64,000 nucleotides of DNA from contig NZ_CP114040.1 in the NCBI RefSeq assembly GCF_026965555.1, positions 11,176,001 through 11,240,000 on the forward strand. Direction: 5' to 3'. The notes below the pieces were generated by a model. The model saw nothing but the letters and a program-made list of their open reading frames with translations. It made no database searches and was not told the origin of the DNA. This document shows positions 57,767-64,000 of the stretch, one piece after another. The position numbers and the translations under genes are program-made. Position 1 is the first letter of the stretch. Each line of letters starts with the position of its first letter. Source of the stretch: Nannocystis punicea. Its GTDB lineage: Bacteria; Myxococcota_A; Polyangia; Nannocystales; Nannocystaceae.

Positions 57767-59686
57767 GTGCTGGGACTCACCGTAACCCTGCTCGCCGCCA
57801 TGCTCGACGCTCCTGCGCCGGGCACCCTCGACCCGACGACCGGCATGCCGACGGATGTCCAGAACCGGGCCAATCCGCCGCCTGTCGAGTCGCGTCCGGC
57901 ACCGGGCGTCAACTTCGGCCAGTCGCCCACCAGCGTCACGCCGCCGGCGACTCGGCCCCCGAGTCCCGCCGATCCCAGCGCCCCGCGCACCCCGTTGATG
58001 CGGCCGCGGCCTGACGCTGTCCCTTCGGGCACGACCCCGCAGCCAGGTCCTTCGGACCAGGTCACGCCCAGCGCCCCGGCGCCCGACCCGGCCACCCTGT
58101 ACCCGCTGTCGTTCGCGGCCGAGGAGCTGTCGCTCAGCGAAGTGCTGAAGAGCGCGCTCGACGGCAACATCGACCTGCGCAACAGCGCGATCGACATCGC
58201 CATCACGGAGAAGCAGATCACCGCGGCGCTGGGCGCCTACGACGTGTTCTTCCTCGCCGGCGTCACCGCCAGCAAGAACGTCGCCCCGCAGCGCGGCTCG
58301 CAGATCGCCATCAACGTCGGTCAGCAGAGCCTGTCGGGCAACTTCGGCTTCGAGCGCAAGCTCGAGTCGGGCGGTACGATCAACTTCACCGTCACCACCA
58401 CGCGCGCCTCGACGCTGCAGCCGCTCAACATTCAGAACGCCTCTGCCGGCGTCCGTTCGCTGAACTCCTACCTGATCTCGCCGAGCCTGACGCTGACCCA
58501 TCCGCTGCTGCGCAACGCCGGCGTGCGGGTCAACCGGGCCGACATCGACCGGGCCCGGATCGCGCGCACGCAGATGGAGGCCAACCAGCTGCAGATGGCG
58601 CAGACGGCCATCCACGACATCATCCTGGCCTACTGGGACGTCCTGTTCGCCTCGCGCGACCTCGAGAACAAGCGCCGCAGCGCCGCCACGACCTCCGAGC
58701 AGCACCGCCGGGTCAAGGCCGAGGTCGCGGCCGGCCGCAAGTCGCAGCTCGACCTCGACACGATCTATCAGTCGCTCGTCGCCCGCGAGAACGAGGTCGT
58801 GCTGGCCGAGAACACCCTGCTCGACCGCAGCCTGACGCTGCGGCAGTTCATGGGCCAGGAATTCTCGAAGCGCAAGGTCCTCGGCGTGCTGCCGCAGACC
58901 GACCCGCAGGCGCTCGCGCCGCGGGAGATCGATCTCGAGGCCGAGATCAAGAAGGCGTTCCAGGCCAACCCGCAGCTGCGCTCGCTCGAGATCGGCATCG
59001 CCAGCCGCCGCATCGACGAGCTGGTGGCCGCCAACGCCCGCCTGCCGATCCTCGACTTCCGGTTCCAGTTCACCCCGCAGGGCCGCAGCGTCGACCAGAA
59101 CGCGGTCCCCGACACCGGCATCCCGGCCCAGCGCGCCTCGTGGCCGCAGGCCTTCTCGAACTTCTTCACCGCGACCGACCAGGCCAAGGTGAACTTCAAC
59201 ACCGGCCCGTTCGCCGACTTCAACATCAGCGGCTCGCTCAACTTCAACTTCGACATCCAGGGCCGCACGCCGAAGGCCAACCACGAGCGCGTGGTCCTCG
59301 AGATCCGCAAGGCCGAGTACAACCTGCAGAAGTCGCAGCAGCAGATCTCGATCGCCGTCATCCGCTCGGTCAACGCCATGCGCACCGCCAGCGCGCGCCT
59401 CACGATCACGAGCGAGGCGGTGCGCCTGGCCGAGTCGAACCTGCGCGCCGAGGAGGCCCGCTTCCGCGTCGGCCGCTCGACCAGCTACGACGTGCTGTTC
59501 CGCCAGGACGAGCTCGCGCTGGCCCAGTTCAACGCGCTCTCGGCCCAGATCGACTTCCTGCGCGCGACCGTCGAGCTGCAGACCCTCACCGGCCAGCTGC
59601 TGCCGTCCTACGGCCTCGAGCTGACCGGCGCAGCCGGAGCCGGAGCGCGCCCGACGTCGAGCCCGACGGGCGGCAGCTACCGCTGA
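57767..59686 (+). CDS. TolC-family outer-membrane channel protein
   Basis: The 639-residue protein has a short N-terminal hydrophobic leader (LGLTVTLLAAML). A ~110-residue Pro/Thr-rich segment (PPSPADPSAPRTP and similar) follows, and then two OEP repeats (SLSEVLKSALDGNIDLRNSAID to LAENTLLDRSLTLRQ, and AFQANPQLRSLEIGIASRRID to LTGQLLPSYGLEL). TolC proteins form outer-membrane trimers for type I secretion or drug efflux. The N-terminal Pro-rich extension is longer than usual and contains a palindrome copy near 58018. No membrane fusion protein or ATPase is adjacent. Confidence 0.88.
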   Translation: MLGLTVTLLAAMLDAPAPGTLDPTTGMPTDVQNRANPPPVESRPAPGVNFGQSPTSVTPPATRPPSPADPSAPRTPLMRPRPDAVPSGTTPQPGPSDQVTPSAPAPDPATLYPLSFAAEELSLSEVLKSALDGNIDLRNSAIDIAITEKQITAALGAYDVFFLAGVTASKNVAPQRGSQIAINVGQQSLSGNFGFERKLESGGTINFTVTTTRASTLQPLNIQNASAGVRSLNSYLISPSLTLTHPLLRNAGVRVNRADIDRARIARTQMEANQLQMAQTAIHDIILAYWDVLFASRDLENKRRSAATTSEQHRRVKAEVAAGRKSQLDLDTIYQSLVARENEVVLAENTLLDRSLTLRQFMGQEFSKRKVLGVLPQTDPQALAPREIDLEAEIKKAFQANPQLRSLEIGIASRRIDELVAANARLPILDFRFQFTPQGRSVDQNAVPDTGIPAQRASWPQAFSNFFTATDQAKVNFNTGPFADFNISGSLNFNFDIQGRTPKANHERVVLEIRKAEYNLQKSQQQISIAVIRSVNAMRTASARLTITSEAVRLAESNLRAEEARFRVGRSTSYDVLFRQDELALAQFNALSAQIDFLRATVELQTLTGQLLPSYGLELTGAAGAGARPTSSPTGGSYR

Positions 59687-59736
59687 CCCGACGAGCTGCG
59701 CCGGTGACCTACCGGCGTTGCTCGCCGCGCCCGCGA

Positions 59737-59754
59737 GCTGTCCTTTTGGACAGC
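59737..59754. repeat. Perfect palindrome copy (GCTGTCC-TTTT-GGACAGC)
   Basis: A 7-bp stem with a TTTT loop lies 50 bases after the TolC-like gene. A sister site about 70 bases on reads GACCCTTTTAAATAG in exactly the same flanking context (GCGAG before, CGAGCCCGAAG after), showing how degenerate copies arise. Other copies of this subtype lie at 60179 and 60290. Confidence 0.75.
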
Positions 59755-59832
59755 CAGCCCGAAGCGCGCCCCAGCTCCCCGTTCCTCGCTCGGCTCTGCG
59801 AGCTGACCCTTTTAAATAGCGAGCCCGAAGCA

Positions 59833-60143
59833 GGGCCCCGGCACTTGCGATTTTGTCGGCCGCGCGCCTCCATGCGGAAGCCGACCGCAAGCTTGCGGGA
59901 CTCACGTCTCGCCCAGGGCCCCCGCACCTGCGAGCCCGTCGGCCGCACGCCTCCATGCGGAAGCCGACCGCGAGCTTGCGGGACTCACGTCTCGCTCAGG
60001 GCCCCCGCACCTGCGAGTCCGTCGGCCGCGCGCCTCCATGCGGAAGCTGACCGCGAGCTTGCGGGACTCACGTCTCGCTCAGGGCCCCCGCACCTGCGAG
60101 TCCGTCGGCCGCACGCCTCCCCGCGGAAGCCGACCGCGAGCCC
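59833..60143. repeat. Tandem array of 83-bp units
   Basis: Units start at 59865, 59948, 60031 and 60114, an exact 83-base period, with a degenerate partial unit before them. Each includes CGCCTCCATGCGGAAG, GACTCACGTCTCGC and GCACCTGCGAG. In the first unit CCGCAAGCTTGCGG is a perfect palindrome; in later ones one base breaks it. No reading frame with a start signal spans the array. The 59687-60672 interval contains no gene besides this. Confidence 0.88.
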
Positions 60144-60178
60144 GTCTCGCTCACCAGTCGCTCGGCCGCGACTGCGAG

Positions 60179-60194
60179 CTGTCCTTTTGGACAG
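60179..60194. repeat. Palindrome copy (CTGTCC-TTTT-GGACAG)
   Basis: It has a 6-bp stem and TTTT loop, flanked by GCGAG as in the copy at 59737. A third member lies at 60290-60305 with the same loop. Confidence 0.65.
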
Positions 60195-60672
60195 TGAGCT
60201 CGAATCGCAGCGCCATGACCCAGCGAAGTCGTCGCGCGCCCGCCTCCTTGCCGGACCTCGAGCCTGCCGGACGCCGACACACGCATGAACTGTCCTTTTG
60301 GACAGCAAGCCGGAACGACGCCTGCGAGGCCGTCGGGCGACCTGTCCCTGAGTTCTCATCCACACCCGCGCAAACCCGTCCAGCAAGACAGATGACCCAG
60401 CGCTCCCTCGCCGCGCCAGCGGCCGGCGCCGCGAGTGAGCGCTGGCGAACCCGCGCAGCGCCCCCTCCGCAAGGGGGGCCAGGCAGCCCGGCGGCGGTCG
60501 GGCGTCGTGTAGCAATCGGTGGCGGGCGGCCGAGGCGAGATCTCCGGCGCTGGCCGCCGGGGGCGCCGGGGCGCGGGCTCCGCCGGTCCTAAGCCGTGCG
60601 CTCGGCTTGTTTCGCCGGCGCCGCTCGTGCTAGGTTGCTGCGTGCTCGCCCACGGGCGCCTGGAGAGCAGCC

Positions 60673-60927
60673 ATGTCCGCTTCTGAAATCGCCGACAACA
60701 AGTGGGAGCTCGAAGCTTCCAAGCCCCCGGTCTCCGACGTCGGAGGCATCCTGCAGATCGTCGTCGTCGGGGCCTTCACCCTCATGTTCGCCTGGATGAT
60801 GCTCTTCACCTTCCAGGGCATCTTCGGCGGCAAGCGCGAGACCCTGGCCGACCAGTACGGCAACCTCACGGTCGACGGCAAGAAGAAGGAAGCGGCTCCC
60901 GCTCCCGCTCCCGCTCCCGCCGAGTAG
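60673..60927 (+). CDS. Small single-helix membrane protein
   Basis: The 84-residue protein has a soluble N-terminus (ADNKWELEASKPP), one transmembrane helix (ILQIVVVGAFTLMFAWMMLFTF), and a basic then Pro/Ala-rich tail. GGAGAGC lies 7 bases before the ATG. Codon bias is gene-like. I do not recognise the family. It is convergent with pgeF, 10 bases apart. Confidence 0.68.
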   Translation: MSASEIADNKWELEASKPPVSDVGGILQIVVVGAFTLMFAWMMLFTFQGIFGGKRETLADQYGNLTVDGKKKEAAPAPAPAPAE

Positions 60928-60937
60928 GCCCGGCCGC

Positions 60938-61681
60938 TCAGGCCCCGCGAACGCCGATGAACGCGAGCATCTGACCGATGCCCGCGCCGTCGCGACGATA
61001 GCTGAAGTACCGCTCCGGGTGCCGGCAGGTGCACCCGCCGACGCGCTCGATGCTGTCCTTCGGAACACCTGCCGCCTCCAGCTGAGCCCGGACCGCCGCC
61101 ACCAGATCGACGTGTGGCCGCGCGCCGGGCTCTCGGCGTACGTGCTCCCGGGCGAATTGCTCGGCGACCTCCTCGCCGACCTCGAACGCCTCGACCTCGA
61201 TGCACGGACCGATCGCCGCGACCAGCTGCGACGGCTCGACCCCGTCCTCCGCCAGCGCCGCGACGGTCGCTCCGACCACGTTGGCCACCGTCCCGCGCCA
61301 GCCGCTGTGGATCGCCGCGACCGCCGTCGCTGCGCGGTCGGCCAGCAGCACCGGCACGCAGTCGGCCGTCATCACTCCGACCACCAGCGGCCCGTCGCTC
61401 GCGCGGGCCCACAGCGCGTCGCCCTCCGCGCCCGGCGTCACCGCCGAGACGCGCCAGGCCGCCGCCCCGTGGACCTGCCGCACCATTCGCAATTGTTCGG
61501 GCGCGAAGCCGCCGGCCGCAGCGACGCGGCGCAGGTTCTCGTCGACGTTGCCGGGTTCGTCGCCCCAGCGACGGCCGAGGTTGAGGCTCTCGAAGCGACC
61601 GCGGCTGACGCCGCCGGTGCGATCGGTGAAGCCGTGGACGAGACGCGGGGAGGCGAACAGCGCGGCGCGGGCGAGCACCAC
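60938..61681 (-). CDS. pgeF: Polyphenol oxidase/purine nucleosidase-like protein PgeF (YfiH)
   Basis: The 247-residue protein has the YfiH/laccase-domain signatures HGFTDRTGGVS, VHGAAAW, MTADCVPVLLAD and AIHSGWRGTVANV, including the metal-binding His and Cys. Members remove aberrant L-Ser-peptide from muropeptides (PgeF) or act on purine nucleosides. GTG start at 61681 or 61678. It is the last gene of the unit with rluD upstream on the strand; the 104-base direct copy of the rluD 3' end separates them. A palindrome-like CTGTCCTTCGGAACA in frame encodes VPKDS. Confidence 0.9.
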   Translation of the reverse strand: MVLARAALFASPRLVHGFTDRTGGVSRGRFESLNLGRRWGDEPGNVDENLRRVAAAGGFAPEQLRMVRQVHGAAAWRVSAVTPGAEGDALWARASDGPLVVGVMTADCVPVLLADRAATAVAAIHSGWRGTVANVVGATVAALAEDGVEPSQLVAAIGPCIEVEAFEVGEEVAEQFAREHVRREPGARPHVDLVAAVRAQLEAAGVPKDSIERVGGCTCRHPERYFSYRRDGAGIGQMLAFIGVRGA

Positions 61682-61689
61682 GAACTCTT

Positions 61690-61793
61690 ATTGTTCCGCG
61701 CCGCCGAGCGCAACAATCAGCGCGCGCAGCTCGGGCGGCAGGCGACTCTCGAAGTCGAGCTCGGCGTCGGAGAGCGGGTGGCGGAACCCGAGC
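61690..61793 (-). repeat. Exact downstream copy of the rluD 3' end
   Basis: These 104 bases are identical to 61802-61905, the last codons of rluD. The offset is 112 bases, so the copy is tandem. Read on the minus strand, the copy encodes the same ~34 residues up to ALGGAEQ and then ends in TAA, whereas the true gene ends in EQS TGA. It has no start and lies between rluD and pgeF. Confidence 0.95.
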
Positions 61794-61796
61794 CCC

Positions 61797-62738
61797 TCAT
61801 GATTGTTCCGCGCCGCCGAGCGCAACAATCAGCGCGCGCAGCTCGGGCGGCAGGCGACTCTCGAAGTCGAGCTCGGCGTCGGAGAGCGGGTGGCGGAACC
61901 CGAGCACCGCGGCGTGCAGCGCGTGACGCCCGAGGCCCTCGGCGAGCGTCCGGATCGCCGGAGGGCCGCCGAGGCCGCCGTAGAGCGCGTCGCCGACGAT
62001 CGGATGACCGAGCATGCGGCAGTGCATGCGGATCTGATGGGTCCGCCCGGTCTCGAGCCGGAACGCGAGCACCGCCGCGCCGTGGAGCCGCTGCAGCGTG
62101 CGCACGTGCGTCACGGCGCGTCGGCCGTCGCTCGCGTCCCAGGTGAAGCGGCGACGGTCGATCGGGTCACGCGCGTGGCCGGTGCGCAGCGTCTTCTCGG
62201 CGAACGCCGGCGCGTCGCGCACCACTCCGAGGTAGCGGCGCCGCAACGAGTGCCGGCGAAACTGCGCTGCCAGCCCCTCCTGCGCCTGCATGTGCTTGGC
62301 CACCACCAGCAGCCCGCTGGTGTCGCGGTCGAGGCGATGCACGATGCCGGGGCGGGTCGCGTCGTTGCCGGGCAGCACCGGCAACGCCTCTGCTCCAATC
62401 CCCAGGTGGTGCAGCACCGCGTTGACGAGCGTCCCGTGCGAGTGCCCGGGACCGGCGTGGACCACCATCCCGGCCGGCTTGTCGATCACCAGCAGGTGTT
62501 CGTCCTCGAACACCACCTGCAGCGGCAGCGCCTCGGGCGTCGCATGCAGCGGCTCGGGCGCCTGCAGCTCGACCTCGACCTCGACCTCGGCGTCGACCAG
62601 ACGGGACGCCTTCAGCGCCCCCCCACCGGCCGCGCACACCTTGCCGGCCGCGAAGGCGCGGGCCAGCTGCGAGCGCGTGCAGGGGCTCCCGCGGCGAGCG
62701 AGCTCGGCGACGAGAGCCTGGTCGAGGCGACGCCCCAA
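61797..62738 (-). CDS. rluD: 23S rRNA pseudouridine synthase, RluD family
   Basis: The 313-residue enzyme has an N-terminal S4-like RNA-binding region (LARAFAAGKVCAAGGGALK) and the catalytic motif HRLDRDTSG with Asp137, followed by RRYLGVV and GRTHQIRMH. It isomerises uridines in helix 69 of 23S rRNA. Only a TTG start fits the conserved N-terminus, as the frame upstream has a stop within ten codons. It lies downstream of the 89-residue small protein gene and upstream of pgeF. Confidence 0.92.
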   Translation of the reverse strand: MGRRLDQALVAELARRGSPCTRSQLARAFAAGKVCAAGGGALKASRLVDAEVEVEVELQAPEPLHATPEALPLQVVFEDEHLLVIDKPAGMVVHAGPGHSHGTLVNAVLHHLGIGAEALPVLPGNDATRPGIVHRLDRDTSGLLVVAKHMQAQEGLAAQFRRHSLRRRYLGVVRDAPAFAEKTLRTGHARDPIDRRRFTWDASDGRRAVTHVRTLQRLHGAAVLAFRLETGRTHQIRMHCRMLGHPIVGDALYGGLGGPPAIRTLAEGLGRHALHAAVLGFRHPLSDAELDFESRLPPELRALIVALGGAEQS

Positions 62739-62774
62739 GGCGTCGGTTCCGAGGTGGAGGCGCAGGCCCGAAGC

Positions 62775-63044
62775 CTACCAGATGTGGGTCTTGAGGCTCG
62801 CCATCGGCTTGATCACGCGGTCGACGATGGCGCGGTCGTAGTAGTTCTTGCGGAACAGCTCGGGCGTCACGCGGCCGCGGAACAGGTCACGGCCCTCCAT
62901 GATCTCTTCTCCGAGGGCATCGAAGAAGTTGTCGTTGATCAGCGCCTCTTCGATCTTCTGCTTGTTGTAGAGCTGGATGTCCGAGGCGATCGCTCGGGCG
63001 AGCTGCTGCGCGCGGGCGTCGTTGTCGATGGGCGTGGCTGCCAT
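62775..63044 (-). CDS. Small conserved helical protein
   Basis: The 89-residue, mostly helical protein (ARAQQLARAIASDIQLYNK, then EEALINDNFFDALGEEIMEGRDLF) has a Tyr/Arg-rich end (FRKNYYDRAIVDRVI). It resembles small myxobacterial proteins of unknown function found near ribosome-modification genes. ATG 63044 gives the usual short N-terminus; a further in-frame Met 36 bases upstream is less likely. It is the first gene of a unit with rluD and pgeF. Confidence 0.7.
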   Translation of the reverse strand: MAATPIDNDARAQQLARAIASDIQLYNKQKIEEALINDNFFDALGEEIMEGRDLFRGRVTPELFRKNYYDRAIVDRVIKPMASLKTHIW

Positions 63045-63492
63045 GCCGCGAGGATGCCACAGCGCCGCGGCCCCCGCCAAGTCGCCGCAATTTCGCCGGC
63101 TCGCTTGCTGAAAACGCCCCTCTTCGTAAGCGACCGGGGATCTCGACCTCGGAGCCGACCTGGCCGGCTCCGAAGAGCGCTTCCGAGGACCCCGGAACCC
63201 GGCGGCGACCTGCCTGACGCACTTGAAGAAGCGCGGGCTCCGTCATCACCGCCGCGGCAAGAGCGGCTGTCCTACTTCAAAATCCTCGCTACGCGACCGC
63301 AGTTCGGCGGGACGGGCGCGAATCCATCTTTGCATACACCCATTCGCGGCGCGGGAGACGCCCTCTCTCCTCCCCGCTGCCCGACTGTTGTCCTGGTCAT
63401 CCAGCCGCCTGCGCGAGCTGTCGTGAGCCCGAGAGGGAACGCCAGGTCGGGCGGCCGTCCCGACGCCGGCGCCGAGCTGACGGACGCCCGCG
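63045..63492. other. Gene-free spacer upstream of the small protein operon
   Basis: About 450 bases separate the small-protein gene from the TPR gene on the same strand. I see no credible frame, tRNA or palindrome copy. The promoter for the rluD operon should lie at its left end. Confidence 0.4.
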
Positions 63493-64000
63493 TCACGCCT
63501 CGTTCTCGTTCATGAGCGTGCGATAGGCCGCCGACCGCTGCAGTTCGCCGATGTCGGGCTCGGCGGCGATCCGCCAGCGCGGCGAGCCGAGCTCGAGGGC
63601 GCGCCGGAAGTGCTGCAGCGCCTCGTCGTCGCGGCCGAGCCGCGCCAGCGCGACACCCAGGTTTTGCTGCGCCCATTCGTAGTCGGGCTCGGCGGCGATC
63701 GTCGCCGCGTGGATCTCCGCCGCGCGCGTCGGCTCGCCCGAGTCGGTGAAGAACGTGCCGATGTTGTCGCGCAAGATCACCCAACCTGGCCGAAGGGCCA
63801 GACCATACTCCGCGCAGGCCAGCGCCCGCGTGCGGTCGCCCAGGCGCGACCAGGCGCACGCGCGCAAGTTCCAGGCGTGCGGGCACTCCTCCTTGTGCCG
63901 GTCGAGGTGGGCCAGCGCGCCAGCCGGATCTGCGAGCTCGAGCTTCGTGACAGCGAGCTTCAACCGCACGGACGGACAGTCCGGGAACTCCGCGAGCACC
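63493..64000 (-). CDS. TPR-repeat protein, 5' end outside the window
   Basis: The visible 168 residues form TPR-like helical pairs: SVRLKLAVTKLELADPAGALAHLDRH, NLRACAWSRLGDRTRALACAEYGLALRP and WAQQNLGVALARLGRDDEALQHFRRALELG. The frame is open to the right edge, so the gene begins beyond the window. A TPR scaffold role is likely. The first visible Met (63999) is probably internal. Confidence 0.72.
   Translation of the reverse strand, partial: VLAEFPDCPSVRLKLAVTKLELADPAGALAHLDRHKEECPHAWNLRACAWSRLGDRTRALACAEYGLALRPGWVILRDNIGTFFTDSGEPTRAAEIHAATIAAEPDYEWAQQNLGVALARLGRDDEALQHFRRALELGSPRWRIAAEPDIGELQRSAAYRTLMNENEA

Noticed and set aside
59833..60143. Possible CRISPR array or att site
   Set aside because: The period is exactly 83 with the whole unit repeated, so it is a simple tandem repeat; no integrase or spacers are seen.
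61019..62146. Long open frame on the + strand across pgeF and rluD
   Set aside because: It is the shadow of the two enzyme genes; no ribosome-binding site or domain is present.

Overview
The window is very GC-rich, and nearly every third codon position is G or C. It reads as a chromosomal segment of a myxobacterium, most likely a Nannocystis-like member of the Nannocystaceae. That is an inference from content: many lipoproteins with Ser/Thr/Gly linkers, PknB-type Ser/Thr kinases with Pro-rich linkers and an AgmX-like C-terminus, a myxobacterial Cys-rich repeat protein, a PrkA-YeaH-SpoVR module, a class A RNase P RNA, and a mostly house-keeping gene order without phage or insertion-sequence genes.

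Layout. 0-9 kb: a protein resembling the N-terminal part of RNA polymerase beta' but lacking the catalytic half, a haem c/copper monooxygenase-like lipoprotein, an OmpR-type two-component pair, and a RidA/crotonase/acyl-CoA dehydrogenase run. 9-12 kb: modABC molybdate uptake. 12-20 kb: a tandem hairpin array, a TetR/membrane-protein divergent pair, a beta-propeller-like lipoprotein, twin VWA-like lipoproteins with a damaged metal site, and a divergent SDR/LysR pair. 20-29 kb: flippase plus glycosyltransferase, tRNA(CAU), a coiled-coil zinc-ribbon protein, queC, several lipoproteins, a YkgJ-like protein and a TIR-domain protein. 29-41 kb: two Ser/Thr kinase loci flanking an SDR, DUF4291, GNAT and a large LtaS-type phosphotransferase with four Ig-like domains, followed by rnpB. 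41-51 kb: PP2C phosphatase, spoVR-yeaH divergent from prkA, a multi-PAS histidine kinase, xthA and an amino-acid permease. 51-64 kb: bamD-truD, exbB-exbD-tonB, a lipoprotein, a TolC-family channel, a one-helix membrane protein, a minus-strand operon with a small protein, rluD and pgeF, and a TPR protein cut by the right edge.

The strongest unexplained signal is a short interspersed palindrome with core TGTCC-N4-GGACA and many degenerate forms. It recurs dozens of times, between genes and inside them, and is read in all three frames as recurrent peptides (LSxGT, CPxGQ, VPxDS). It forms start codons, stop regions and terminator-like hairpins, and has built an N-terminal extension on TruD. Near it, the 3' ends of three genes (the LysR regulator, the 55.9-kb lipoprotein and rluD) have been copied in tandem downstream of their own stop codons. 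Two further non-coding arrays (11.85-12.32 kb and 59.83-60.14 kb) hold the same or related hairpins. Together they suggest a mobile or slippage-prone palindromic element family, comparable in style to HIP1 or Rickettsia palindromic elements but with a different sequence.
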